Shown: one piece after another, positions 6,329 through 13,539 of the stretch
Layout of the letters: each line of letters opens with the position of its first letter
How positions within the stretch are numbered: position 1 is the first letter of the stretch
Assembly (NCBI RefSeq): GCF_022430545.2
Contig: NZ_CP092488.2
Span: 4,836,001 to 4,900,000 of the forward strand
Origin: Mycobacterium paraterrae
Lineage (GTDB): Bacteria; Actinomycetota; Actinomycetes; Mycobacteriales; Mycobacteriaceae
DNA length: 64,000 bases
Direction: 5' to 3'
Translations under genes and position numbers: made by a program
The notes under the pieces: model-generated
Told to the model about the DNA's origin: nothing
Database searches by the model: none
Seen by the model: the letters and a program-made list of their open reading frames with translations, nothing else

Positions 6329-6877
6329 ATGAGGAACCTCGCCCAACGTGAGATAACTGCCCACCGGGAGGCCGGACGCGCTGTCGCCGTATTGATGCGC
6401 GGCGGCGGACAACTTCATTCCATCAATATCGTCGGGAGCGATGGACGCGGTTACACCCATTACAGCGCGAAGCGGTGGGACTATCCGTTCATCACGTTCG
6501 CGGCGTCGTGGGCCGAGGCACGACTGAAGTGGCCGCTGGACGACCTGGACGCTGTGGACGCCGACGACACGCCGTTCAGTGATTACGTCAACGAGGCGCT
6601 ATACGCCGATGTCGATGGCGACGACGAACTGTTCAAATACCTTGTCAGACAGGATGAAGCGATGGCGGCCGAGATTGCTGAAGCCTCACGAATGACTGTC
6701 GCCCAACTTCAGGAGCGCCGCGAAATGACGTGGTGGCGTGAACTGGAGCGCGAGTGGCACACCATCCAGGTGCTAGCGCGCCAATTGCAAGCCATCGGGG
6801 CCGACATGTATCACAGCGCCAGTCACAAGACGTGGCAGGAAACGATTAACGACATGCTCTACGCACGCGCACAGTGA
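6329..6877 (+). CDS. Pseudo-metalloprotease (M41-like N-terminus, zinc ligands lost)
   Basis: A 182-residue acidic protein. The N-terminus ITAHREAGRAVAVL matches the M41/FtsH-protease helix (usually HEAGHAV), but both zinc His are Arg (REAGR near residues 13-17), so peptidase activity is unlikely. The middle is rich in Asp (DDLDAVDADDTPFSDYV), and the C-terminus is helical and Trp-rich. The start has AGGAGA eight bases upstream and two inverted repeats before it. Proteins with an intact version of this helix are common in actinobacterial mobile elements, with no proven role that I know of. The present copy is probably a binding protein. Confidence 0.6.
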   Translation: MRNLAQREITAHREAGRAVAVLMRGGGQLHSINIVGSDGRGYTHYSAKRWDYPFITFAASWAEARLKWPLDDLDAVDADDTPFSDYVNEALYADVDGDDELFKYLVRQDEAMAAEIAEASRMTVAQLQERREMTWWRELEREWHTIQVLARQLQAIGADMYHSASHKTWQETINDMLYARAQ

Positions 6878-6884
6878 AACCATC

Positions 6885-6925
6885 CCCAGGCCCCGTCGAG
6901 CCTCAGCGCCACGGCGGGGCCTGGG
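6885..6925 (+). terminator. 11-bp GC-rich hairpin, terminator-like
   Basis: CCCAGGCCCCG and CGGGGCCTGGG form a perfect 11-bp stem around a 19-base loop, seven bases after the preceding stop. There is no T-run, which is usual for mycobacterial terminators. It separates the gene at 6329 from the initiator-like gene at 6955. Confidence 0.55.
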
Positions 6926-6954
6926 ACCACCACAGCTAATGGGAATGAAGTGCA

Positions 6955-7428
6955 ATGACATTCAGCAAGTTGCTCTGGCACAAGGAACTTCGCGGCTGCG
7001 ACATGAAGCCCAGCGCCTACCGCGTGCTGATGACCGTGTTCGACTACACCGACGAGAACGGGCAGGGCGCGTACCCCGGCAACGACCGCCTGGCGGCTGA
7101 CACCTGCCTATCGCTGTCCACAGTCAAGGACGCGTTGAAAGACCTTGTGGCTGAGGGATGGCTGCGCCGGGAGTGCCGCGGCGGGCGCAGCGGCAGCGGC
7201 GCGCACTGGGCAGCCGAGTACGCCTTGACGACACCGTGGGAGATGTCATCGGGTGAATTCGAGTCCTCAACAGGTGAATTCACGCCATGTCAACCGGTGA
7301 ATTCAAGGCGTGTCAACAGTCAGAAATGGCGCTCTCAACAGCCAGCCGGTAACCCCCCACCAGATCATTACTCACCAGATCAACTATCAGATCATTTACC
7401 AGATCATGTGTGCAGCGCGCACGGTTGA
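6955..7428 (+). CDS. Winged-helix replication-initiator-like protein with embedded repeats
   Basis: A 157-residue protein. Residues 1-95 form a helix-turn-helix of the HTH_36/DnaD-like type: KPSAYRVLMTVFDYTDENG, NDRLAADTCLSLSTVKDAL, then a basic wing EGWLRRECRGGRSG. The C-terminal third is low complexity (SSGEFESSTGEF, then PDHYSPDQLSDHLPDH) because the DNA there consists of two arrays of direct repeats. Small phage initiators such as lambda O have this layout, with a DNA-binding N-terminus and origin iterons inside the gene. I infer a replication-initiation role for the excised element. No helicase gene is seen, so it would use host enzymes. Confidence 0.65.
   Translation: MTFSKLLWHKELRGCDMKPSAYRVLMTVFDYTDENGQGAYPGNDRLAADTCLSLSTVKDALKDLVAEGWLRRECRGGRSGSGAHWAAEYALTTPWEMSSGEFESSTGEFTPCQPVNSRRVNSQKWRSQQPAGNPPPDHYSPDQLSDHLPDHVCSAHG
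7246..7304 (+). repeat. Iteron array 1 (three GGTGAATTC repeats)
   Basis: GGTGAATTC occurs at 7252-7260, 7273-7281 and 7296-7304 (spacing 21 and 23 bp). Each is preceded by a TCA(A/T)C-like block, and that half-motif alone recurs at about 7312 and 7335. The period of about two helical turns suggests binding sites for the protein encoded by the same gene. Confidence 0.65.
7361..7406 (+). repeat. Iteron array 2 (four CAGATCA repeats in an AT-rich tract)
   Basis: CAGATCA occurs at 7361, 7376, 7388 and 7400 (steps 15, 12 and 12 bp) in the last codons of the gene. The flanks are clearly AT-richer than the surroundings. Next to array 1, this looks like the unwinding side of a replication origin. 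Confidence 0.6.
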
Positions 7429-7574
7429 AAAGTTTCTCCCCTTCCGTGCTGATTCTCCTCTATCGGACGACTCAAGAAACGTCGTCGCACGGATTAGGAA
7501 AAGCTCATTGATGCATGAACATCACGTTCTCGATTACTCGACTGTTTGCTTCCCAGATGGAATGAATTCTCACA
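7429..7574. other. AT-rich gap after the initiator-like gene
   Basis: 146 bp of relatively AT-rich DNA with no gene that I can support. A short ORF overlapping the iterons (7310-7597) has no ribosome site and mirrors the repeats. The stretch may be part of the origin. Confidence 0.4.
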
Positions 7575-8171
7575 GTGAACCTCCAGACCTCAACTAATAA
7601 CCAGGCGTGGCAGAGCGCGGGCTACCGGCCTATCCCCGGCTGGCCGACCTACATCCTCGGCATCGAACTCGATGTGTGGAGCCTTCCCCGCGAGGTACCC
7701 TGCAAGGGCGGCACGACGCGCTGGCTTAGCGCAAAGCACCTCAAGCCCGATCGCGGGCGGGTGTCGCTGTCGTGCGACGGGAGCGTGCGCCGCTACCACG
7801 TTGCGGACGAGCTATTCCCCGCCGTATTCCCCGAACGCCTACGCCCACAAGTGATCTGCCGCCACGGCCATCCACTTCACTACGTTGATCCCGACTGCGC
7901 GCTGCTAGTGGCACGGCGGCTAGGCGAGCCATCTGTGAGCGTGTGGGGGACCGGTAACCGCATCTGTCTACGTTGCACCGACGCCCCGACGACCTACCCC
8001 ACCGACAACACATACTCGCTACACCACGGCGTCGGGATGCCCGACTATCCGCGCCGCCCCCTGCGATCAACGATGTTAAACGACGGCCCGCGGTTGCGCG
8101 GCGGTAACCGTTTCCTACTCGCCGAACTCGATTGGGGCGACCACGGCTATACAATTTCCCATTCGCCGTAA
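7575..8171 (+). CDS. NUMOD4-like protein with C-terminal zinc ribbon
   Basis: A 198-residue protein. The N-terminal AGYRPIPGWPTYILGIELDV, then GGTTRWLSAKHLKPDRGRVSL, resembles the NUMOD4 module found at the start of many phage HNH homing-type endonucleases. The middle YHVADELFPAVFPE is the usual end of that domain. A zinc ribbon (CRHGHPLHYVD...RICLRC) follows and is common at the end of actinophage HNH proteins. No clear HNH catalytic triad lies between them, so this may be a DNA-binding derivative. The GTG start has only a weak ribosome site. The role is unknown; an HNH-family nuclease or regulator is likely. Confidence 0.6.
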   Translation: MNLQTSTNNQAWQSAGYRPIPGWPTYILGIELDVWSLPREVPCKGGTTRWLSAKHLKPDRGRVSLSCDGSVRRYHVADELFPAVFPERLRPQVICRHGHPLHYVDPDCALLVARRLGEPSVSVWGTGNRICLRCTDAPTTYPTDNTYSLHHGVGMPDYPRRPLRSTMLNDGPRLRGGNRFLLAELDWGDHGYTISHSP

Positions 8172-8258
8172 CCATTTCCGCAGGTAGATTAATTTACCAA
8201 CATCCCCCGATAGATAGGAAAAGGATTTCCTGAATACCTACAAACGAAAGCCTAACAA

Positions 8259-8471
8259 TTGAACATCATTAAGTCCGAGGACCACAGACAAATCTTCCCC
8301 GAATTCATCGACGTGCTCGTTGACCCCAGCACCCAATACGGTCAGGCCATAGCATTCAAAGTCGATCCCCACCGCGGCGAGAGCGTCATCATTCCGATGG
8401 CCGTCGAGACCGCCCGCGAACTATGCGTCACGCTGATGCGGACGCTGATCGCGGTCTCTGAACTCAAGTGA
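8259..8471 (+). CDS. Small conserved-style hypothetical protein
   Basis: A 70-residue protein with a TTG start and no close ribosome site. It has an alternating strand-helix pattern (IDVLVDPSTQYGQAIAFKVD, then MAVETARELCVTLMRTLIAV) and no motif I recognise. Its TGA overlaps the GTG of the next ORF by four bases, which supports a two-gene unit. Confidence 0.5.
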   Translation: MNIIKSEDHRQIFPEFIDVLVDPSTQYGQAIAFKVDPHRGESVIIPMAVETARELCVTLMRTLIAVSELK

Positions 8472-8698
8472 CCGACACCGCCACGATCAGTGAAAAGCTC
8501 CGCACGCCAATCACCGCACACCGACGTGCCGATGGGACGGTTTGCGTCCGCGGCCCGCGTTCGCTGATGATCCTGTCTCCCAACGAGATTGACCGGCTGG
8601 CTGACTTCGCCAGCGATAGGCCCCACATTCAGCGTTATCCACAGCTTGTAGCTGCGACGTTCCATGATGAAAATCGTGCAGACGCCTCCTCGCGCTAG
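8468..8698 (+). CDS. Small hypothetical protein coupled to the preceding ORF
   Basis: A 76-residue protein whose GTG overlaps the stop of the upstream ORF (AAGTGA), typical of translational coupling. It contains RRADGTVCVRGPRSLMILSP followed by a helix with Arg and Asp, giving the look of a small beta-alpha domain. I see no known motif. It converges with the membrane-protein gene that ends at 8709. Confidence 0.5.
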   Translation: MTDTATISEKLRTPITAHRRADGTVCVRGPRSLMILSPNEIDRLADFASDRPHIQRYPQLVAATFHDENRADASSR

Positions 8699-8708
8699 AG
8701 CGAGCGTC

Positions 8709-9542
8709 TCACCTCGCCGTGAAAAAGGCGGGCGTGCCGATGAACCCGGTTGATACCGTCCAAAGTCCATCTGCGCCAGCAGGAACAGCCACGCAGGTAT
8801 TCCCATTAGCAACACCGTCTTTGTACAGATCGCCGACATCACTTAGCGGGTTGGGAATGACTCCACAGCTGTCTCCATAAGTCCGATTGTCCGAACCTAC
8901 AAACTTGACTGTCACGCCGAATTGAACATTTCCGGTCGCATTGCCCGTGTACTCAGCGGTGACCGGAACCATCCAAAATTCCATGCCCGCTTTTGGCGGA
9001 TCGTTGAACTCGTTTGTGGCCGAGATTTCGGACCAGGCTTCGTGCGGTACCCCCAGCCGTATCTTCCAATCGTGATTCGAGACGGTTTCCCCGATTTTGA
9101 ACGGGTTTTCCCTGCTGCCCTTTGGACTGTCCGCGCCAGCAACAACGCTGGTTGTCGGCGACGAAGCATCAGTCGGAGACGATGGTAAGGGTTGGGATGC
9201 CGACAAACTCGATCCACCGAACGCAGAATGAATCGAATCAGTGACAGCCGTGGCGAAAACAATCGCACCGACTATCGCTCCGACCACTGACACGATTATT
9301 GCAACAATGCCAGTCCATCTGGCTCTTCCAGACTTAAATAGCGCCACAATGCCGAGAATGAATGCGACCGGAAGCAAAATCCATCCGACAATTAGCACGC
9401 CCTTGACGCAAGCAAAGACTAAACCAAGAATGCTAACGGCAAGAGCAATAATTCCTACCGTGTTCTCACCTTCGGTTGGCCGCTGAGGCGCGGGAGGTTG
9501 TGGCATCGGCGGACCACCGTAATTGCCGTATTGCGGATTCAA
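8709..9542 (-). CDS. Membrane-anchored DUF4190/DUF4352-type protein
   Basis: A 277-residue envelope protein on the strand opposite to its neighbours. It has a Pro-rich cytoplasmic start, two or three hydrophobic segments (TVGIIALAVSILGLVFACV, LIVGWILLPVAFILGIVALF and GIVAIIVSVVGAIVGAIVFA), a Ser/Thr-rich linker and an extracellular immunoglobulin-like DUF4352 domain (ENPFKIGETVSNHDWKI onward). The TTG at 9542 is chosen because GGAAGGA lies seven bases upstream; longer versions lack a ribosome site. Genes like this in prophages are often expressed in the lysogen and affect superinfection or the cell surface. That role is inference. Confidence 0.7.
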   Translation of the reverse strand: MNPQYGNYGGPPMPQPPAPQRPTEGENTVGIIALAVSILGLVFACVKGVLIVGWILLPVAFILGIVALFKSGRARWTGIVAIIVSVVGAIVGAIVFATAVTDSIHSAFGGSSLSASQPLPSSPTDASSPTTSVVAGADSPKGSRENPFKIGETVSNHDWKIRLGVPHEAWSEISATNEFNDPPKAGMEFWMVPVTAEYTGNATGNVQFGVTVKFVGSDNRTYGDSCGVIPNPLSDVGDLYKDGVANGNTCVAVPAGADGLWTVSTGFIGTPAFFTAR

Positions 9543-9856
9543 CGTCGTTCCTTCCGACCGATCATTGCGCACCCCTGGTGAGCTGGCCGACAACTCTCGA
9601 TGCGATATGGCGGATCGTAGAGGACCGCACGTACAGCACGGGGCCAATTCGTTGCCCTCACATCTACCGCCGAGCTACTAGCGCCCGACCCCGGTCGTCT
9701 CTTAGATACGGCATGACCGCTGGTCAAACGGGTGGCGGGGGTGCATCCGATTCTCCACCGGGATGCCATCCCTACCCACCATTGGGCGCTTTAGCCGTTG
9801 AAGCACGTTATTGAAACATGTGCCTAGGGCAGCAAAGCAAACTTTTGGAAGGACAT
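9543..9856. other. Intergenic region with divergent starts
   Basis: 314 bp between the divergent membrane-protein gene and the HNH gene. It should hold both promoters. A local inverted structure (GTAGA with TCTAC around a GGGC/GCCC hairpin, about 9625-9675) is visible. I see no supported gene. Confidence 0.4.
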
Positions 9857-10192
9857 ATGCAGAAACCTCCCCGTCCGTGTTCGCGGTGCGGAAGGCCCGT
9901 GAAACGCGGGGGCCTATGTGCAGACCATCTCCGCCAGTATGACCGCCAACGCCGCCCTTCGGCAACCCAGCGCGGCTACGACCGCGAACACCGAAAGCGT
10001 TTTAGGGCAGCCGTTTTGGAGCGCGACCCATGGTGTGTGGTATGCGAGGATGCGCCGGCCACCGTGGCCGATCACTTCCCGATGTCCCGGCGAGAATTGG
10101 TCGCCGCCCACCTGGACCCCAACGACCCCGAGCACGGCCGCGGGCTTTGCAAACCGTGTCACGACAGCTACACCGGTACGACGAAACGCTAG
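9857..10192 (+). CDS. HNH endonuclease of the phage packaging type
   Basis: A 111-residue protein with an N-terminal zinc ribbon (CSRCGRPVKRGGLCADH) and a classic HNH fold: WCVVCEDAPATVADHFPMSR holds the DH of the ββα-metal motif, and GRGLCKPCHDSY the second Cys pair and the final His. Small HNH proteins like this sit beside terminase genes in many phages and assist DNA packaging, but no terminase is present here. ATG 9857 is chosen over 9818 because GGAAGG precedes it at the right distance. It ends four bases into the opposing small membrane-protein gene. Confidence 0.82.
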   Translation: MQKPPRPCSRCGRPVKRGGLCADHLRQYDRQRRPSATQRGYDREHRKRFRAAVLERDPWCVVCEDAPATVADHFPMSRRELVAAHLDPNDPEHGRGLCKPCHDSYTGTTKR

Positions 10193-10383
10193 TTACGCTG
10201 CCTGACCAGTCGCACCACTCCCGCGAGGCCGAGGAATCCCATAAACAAGGTTCCGATGACGAAAACCCCGTCGCCCCAACGCATCCACGCGAAGGCGCTG
10301 ACGACTGCCATGCACAGGACCAGCAACGACATGATCCACCGCGCCAACACACTCTCGACGTTGCCGAACAGTCGATCCGCCAT
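10189..10383 (-). CDS. Small two-helix membrane protein
   Basis: A 64-residue protein with two transmembrane segments (ARWIMSLLVLCMAVVSAFAW and VFVIGTLFMGFLGLAGVV) and a basic tail RLVRQRN. Holins and small immunity proteins have this size and shape, but no motif decides between them. It overlaps the HNH stop by four bases on the opposite strand. Another small membrane ORF lies 43 bp upstream of it. Confidence 0.5.
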   Translation of the reverse strand: MADRLFGNVESVLARWIMSLLVLCMAVVSAFAWMRWGDGVFVIGTLFMGFLGLAGVVRLVRQRN

Positions 10384-10426
10384 GTCTGCAACCTACCGCC
10401 GCGCAACCGATTACCTGTTAGTGACG

Positions 10427-10588
10427 CTAGTCCCGGCCAAGGAGATGTAGGCCGACCCCGACCAGAGCTATCACGATGGCAAAACCGGCTAGCACGACCA
10501 GGGCGACATGCATCGTTCTGTGTCCGTGCCCGCTGACCATCAGCCCCACCACAACGGCCAGTAGCAGTCGCGTCCAAGGGCTTTGCAT
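10427..10588 (-). CDS. 53-residue hydrophobic small protein
   Basis: An ATG ORF of 53 codons (MQSPWTRLLLAVVVGLMVSG, a His-rich turn GHGHRTMH, then VALVVLAGFAIVIALVGVGL). Two predicted membrane helices separated by a polar His turn give it a holin-like shape. It lies upstream of the 64-residue membrane gene on the same strand, so the two may be co-transcribed. The ribosome site is weak (CAGG directly before ATG), so confidence is limited. Confidence 0.42.
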   Translation of the reverse strand: MQSPWTRLLLAVVVGLMVSGHGHRTMHVALVVLAGFAIVIALVGVGLHLLGRD

Positions 10589-10691
10589 CCTGACAACTTA
10601 CCGCGCCGCCCCGGTACCCAAACCGTAGACAAGCCTAAAAATCGCTCAGCGTGGACGCTGGGCGCCAATACGGGCATTTCCCAAAGACTTC

Positions 10692-10715
10692 GAATGTCTC
10701 CAATTGGAGACATTC
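10692..10715. promoter_or_regulatory. Perfect 24-bp palindrome
   Basis: The half-site GAATGTCTCCAA is followed at once by its exact reverse complement. It has no loop, so it is more likely a protein-binding site than an RNA hairpin. It lies about 180 bp before the capsid start. Confidence 0.55.
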
Positions 10716-10761
10716 ACCGGCTGAACGTTCACCCGCTCGCCGCTCACTGACGCCGCGCTGA

Positions 10762-10783
10762 AATTACCCCAGCTGGGGTAATT
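10762..10783. promoter_or_regulatory. Perfect 22-bp palindrome
   Basis: The half-site AATTACCCCAG is followed by its exact reverse complement. Centres of this site and the 24-bp palindrome are about 69 bp apart. The two half-sites are unrelated in sequence, which suggests two different regulators. Confidence 0.55.
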
Positions 10784-10892
10784 CGGCCCCGCCGATGTGC
10801 CCCGCGCCCGGCGAACCGATGCCGAACTGAACCGCACCAAACGGTCCCGTTCAGAGATTCAACATCCCTCTGAATAAGAAACTAACTAACAA

Positions 10893-12086
10893 GTGAATAA
10901 TGTTTTAGAACGAAAAGAGGCCGAATTAAAGGCCCGAGGCAAGTCGCTTGATCTTCGCCTCAATAATGCCACCTCTCAAGCCGAGATTAAAACCCTCGAA
11001 GCAGAAATGCAGAAGTGGCTTGACGAATGCGACCATCTCGATTGGGAGAAGTCGCGTTCCGACCTGACCGGTAAGAATGCCAAGCTGAAGGCTTTCGGCG
11101 CGGACCGTTCCAGCACCAACGGACATGCACCGGCTGAAATCGTTCTCGGCGCGGAGGCTAACCCTCTGCGATTCTCCGAGAATTCGGTCAAGAGCATTTA
11201 TGACGCGCTGCAAAAGCGTCAGAGTGTGAGCGTCAAGGCATTCTCGACCGTTGAGAGTCTGATCCCTCCGCAGCTTGCGCCCGGCATCCTGGAGAAGCTG
11301 CACGAAAACCGTTTGCTGGATTACCTTCCCGTCCAGAGCATCACTGCTCCGAGTTACGAAATCATCGTTCACAACTCGACTACCGGCGCTCCGGCCCCGG
11401 TTGCTGAAGGTGCCTTGAAGCCCGAGGTGGTTTTGAACACCACGGAGCAGACGTTGACGGCCATCAAGCTGGCTGCACACGTCGGTATCTCGTACGAGTC
11501 GATTGCCGACTACCCCACGTTCTACGGCTACGCCCAGCAGGAAGTTATCCGTCAAATCGGGGATGTCGAGAATTCCGAACTCTTGACCGGATCGGGAACC
11601 GGCGGGCACATGACCGGGTTTCTCTCGACCTCGGGCATCTTGACTCACGATGCCTCCGCGGACACCGGAACCAACGTCACGGCCCTGGACTCCATCGAGA
11701 TGGCGATCACCCAGCTTCGCACTGGTTCAGCGTTCGCCGAGGCGAATCTCATTGTGCTGCATCCGAATTCGTTCTCGGCCCTGCGGCGGCTTAAGAACAC
11801 CCTGGGCAACTTCTTGATCGGTGACCCCACCGACCAGGGCGCTCGGGAACTGTTCGGCGTCAGAGTGTTGGTCACCACCAGCATTGCCGCAGGCACCGGG
11901 CTGATCCTCGACACGACCAAGTTCGGACGAGTCCTCCTGAGAGAAGGCATCACCACCCACGCCGGACAGACGAACGATGATTTCACCCGAAACATCGCCC
12001 GTATTGTCATGGAGGAGCGCCTTGTCCTGGCCGTCGAACGTCCAAGCGCAGTGCTGGCTATTTCCAACCTGCCCACCGCGCCATGA
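10893..12086 (+). CDS. HK97-fold major capsid protein
   Basis: A 397-residue phage head protein. Residues 1-60 form a charged coiled coil (ERKEAELKARGKSLDL onward), the delta/scaffold part that HK97-type capsids carry at the N-terminus. The rest fits the HK97 fold: the LIPPQLAPGILEKL N-arm, TTGAPAPVAEGALKPE of the E-loop region, IKLAAHVGISYESIADYP spine helix, and a C-terminal A-domain with HPNSFSALRRLK and ERPSAVLAI. The start is GTG 10893. No prohead protease, portal or terminase is present, so assembly and packaging would need a helper phage. The next ORF overlaps by four bases. Confidence 0.85.
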   Translation: MNNVLERKEAELKARGKSLDLRLNNATSQAEIKTLEAEMQKWLDECDHLDWEKSRSDLTGKNAKLKAFGADRSSTNGHAPAEIVLGAEANPLRFSENSVKSIYDALQKRQSVSVKAFSTVESLIPPQLAPGILEKLHENRLLDYLPVQSITAPSYEIIVHNSTTGAPAPVAEGALKPEVVLNTTEQTLTAIKLAAHVGISYESIADYPTFYGYAQQEVIRQIGDVENSELLTGSGTGGHMTGFLSTSGILTHDASADTGTNVTALDSIEMAITQLRTGSAFAEANLIVLHPNSFSALRRLKNTLGNFLIGDPTDQGARELFGVRVLVTTSIAAGTGLILDTTKFGRVLLREGITTHAGQTNDDFTRNIARIVMEERLVLAVERPSAVLAISNLPTAP

Positions 12087-12310
12087 CACCTCGTAAACCA
12101 CGTCCTGATCTGGCCTACCTCGAAGACCTCGAAATCAATGAGCAGCCCGAGCCGGCCACCGTATCCGACAAACCCAAACGGGTGAAGGTGTTAAAGCCGT
12201 TTCTCGTCTGCCATGAGGGCGCGAGATATTTCCCAGATCAAATCGCCGAAGTACCCGAAGCACTAGCTCAAGAATGGCTAGTCAACCAATGGGTCACTGA
12301 AGCTGAATAG
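12083..12310 (+). CDS. Small head-associated (connector-like) protein
   Basis: A 75-residue protein whose ATG overlaps the capsid stop (ATGA), so it is translationally coupled to it. The C-terminal part KVLKPFLVCHEGARYFPDQI, then EVPEALAQEWLVNQWV, is like small proteins that follow capsid genes in actinophages, with a compact beta fold ending in a Trp-rich stretch. They are usually annotated as head-tail connector or hypothetical proteins. The role is inferred from position. Confidence 0.6.
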   Translation: MTPRKPRPDLAYLEDLEINEQPEPATVSDKPKRVKVLKPFLVCHEGARYFPDQIAEVPEALAQEWLVNQWVTEAE

Positions 12311-12333
12311 GTTTCCCCTCATCTCCGTGCCCT

Positions 12334-12721
12334 CGGGGACAGGGAACCGCGTCGGGGACCTTTGACTCGGGTTGCCGCGGACGCGAGTCGCAGCAATTGG
12401 TTGCGACAGGCCGACGCCCGGACTCTAGCTGGGACCTGGGCGTCGGTCACCAAACTTCCCCCGCCAACATTTATCGGGTGTGCCTTTCAGAGGGCGGGGT
12501 AGACGGCGAATCGGGTGTTACTCGCAGTCATTCGCCAGACAAAACTCCGGGGGCGGGTTTTCCTAAACCCCGTGCCGAGGTTGGCATAGCCCGCTCCTGG
12601 AGTACCAACTTTGCCCGCTAGCGCACTACTGAGGTTGCAGCGCGGGCATTGCACGGGTTCTTCTCCTGTCCCCGTGCCCGGAGGCCGGGTCAGAAGTTGC
12701 GATTGCTCCTGGTCCGGCCTC
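12334..12721. ncRNA. Candidate large structured RNA (array of about ten hairpins)
   Basis: A 413-bp gap between convergent genes is filled with consecutive stems. Among them are CCGACGCCC/GGGCGTCGG (12411-12446), CCCCGCC/GGCGGGG (12459-12499), GGCGAAT/ATTCGCC (12505-12536), AGGTTGG/CCAACTT (12578-12611), TGCCCGC/GCGGGCA (12612-12648), GCACGGG/CCCGTGC (12651-12677) and GAGGCCGG/CCGGCCTC (12681-12721). A long-range stem CGGGGACAGG/CCTGTCCCCG (12334-12343 with 12665-12674), extended by GAACC/GGTTC, would close the whole and competes with the GCACGGG hairpin. I cannot fix the strand, find no clear promoter, and see no tmRNA or RNase P signature. A large ornate phage RNA is one possibility; a strongly folded 3' UTR is another. 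Confidence 0.55.
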
Positions 12722-12723
12722 GC

Positions 12724-13539
12724 TCAAGCTTCACCGTAGTGCTCACGAACCGGAACGCCTGCATCCTCGGCCGCCTGACGAAAACCACTCTCAACCCGCC
12801 GGACCCACTCATGTATCGGAGATGCCGGATTGGTGCTGTAGAACCATGTCAACGATTCCACTTGGTTAAGCAGGAGTTCGGGGAGCGTCTCCAGACTAGG
12901 AAGTCGCTTGGCAGTCGGTAGCACTTCGGCTACCAAAATTCCGTGTTCGAGGTTCGCCCGCTTGAACATCTTGAACCACGTCGGCGCTAGGTCCTTTTCC
13001 GCCAGCCGCAGGGCAATAACTATCGTATGGCCGAGCGACCACGATACCTGGGTGATGCCAAACAATCGACCGCCCTGGACATTGTCCGTCGGTCCGAAGC
13101 CGACGAAAATATGAGAGTGGGTAGGTAGTGCCATGCGGCCAACAAATATTCGCCAGTCAGCTATGTCGTCGCCGTCGTAGAGCTTCCTCAAGTCGCCTGG
13201 CTGCGGGACTAGGCGGTGCTCGCGGTGCGATCTAAGAAGCGCGATTTTTATTGCCCATCGGCGGAATTGCACAGGGTCACACTGCGATTCCTCAGCATAT
13301 GGATCAAAAACCCATGGTTCCACCACGGAGTCCAGGCGATTCATCCAACCATTGTTGCAGTAGCTACAAACTCCCTTAACTGTTAGTTCAAACACCGGAT
13401 CAGGATGCGCCGACCTAATCGATCCGTCGATGTTGTACCGAGTGAAGTTACGTTCGTACAGTGGATGATCGCGCGGAACAAAGCTGATATCAACGGTACT
13501 GCCTCGCCACGACTGGCGAAAAACGTGCTCTTTTGTCAT
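12724..13539 (-). CDS. HNH-type zinc protein of the right-end module
   Basis: 271 residues from the first ATG. The sequence starts inside a known pattern: MTKEHVFRQSW is the catalytic His region of an HNH-like family, and GVCSYCNNGWMNRLDSVVEPW is its second CxxC block. The first zinc knuckle (CCIFCG) is encoded in the same frame upstream at 13597-13611, but no ATG, GTG or TTG lies between it and the in-frame stop. An ATT at 13635 is the only near-start. A coupled ATG at 13672 overlaps the stop of the upstream gene but is one base out of frame. The true N-terminus is therefore uncertain: a rare start, a frameshift or decay. The C-terminal half is unassigned. Confidence 0.62.
   Translation of the reverse strand: MTKEHVFRQSWRGSTVDISFVPRDHPLYERNFTRYNIDGSIRSAHPDPVFELTVKGVCSYCNNGWMNRLDSVVEPWVFDPYAEESQCDPVQFRRWAIKIALLRSHREHRLVPQPGDLRKLYDGDDIADWRIFVGRMALPTHSHIFVGFGPTDNVQGGRLFGITQVSWSLGHTIVIALRLAEKDLAPTWFKMFKRANLEHGILVAEVLPTAKRLPSLETLPELLLNQVESLTWFYSTNPASPIHEWVRRVESGFRQAAEDAGVPVREHYGEA

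Larger units (their letters stand above)
10589..10892. other. Non-coding region upstream of the capsid gene
   Basis: 304 bp with no supported gene. It holds two perfect palindromes (see the next two entries) and should carry the capsid promoter. The last 30 bases are AT-rich. Confidence 0.5.

Noticed and set aside
7310..7597. A 95-codon ORF overlapping the iterons and the NUMOD4-like gene
   Set aside because: The sequence is the repeats read in another frame (HQIITHQINYQI) and it lacks a start signal.
9476..9814. A plus-strand ORF antisense to the start of the membrane gene
   Set aside because: The opposite strand has a good ribosome site and real domains; this frame has neither.
12397..12621. 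A 74-codon plus-strand ORF in the hairpin array
   Set aside because: No ribosome site, no domain, and it is fully inside the stem array.
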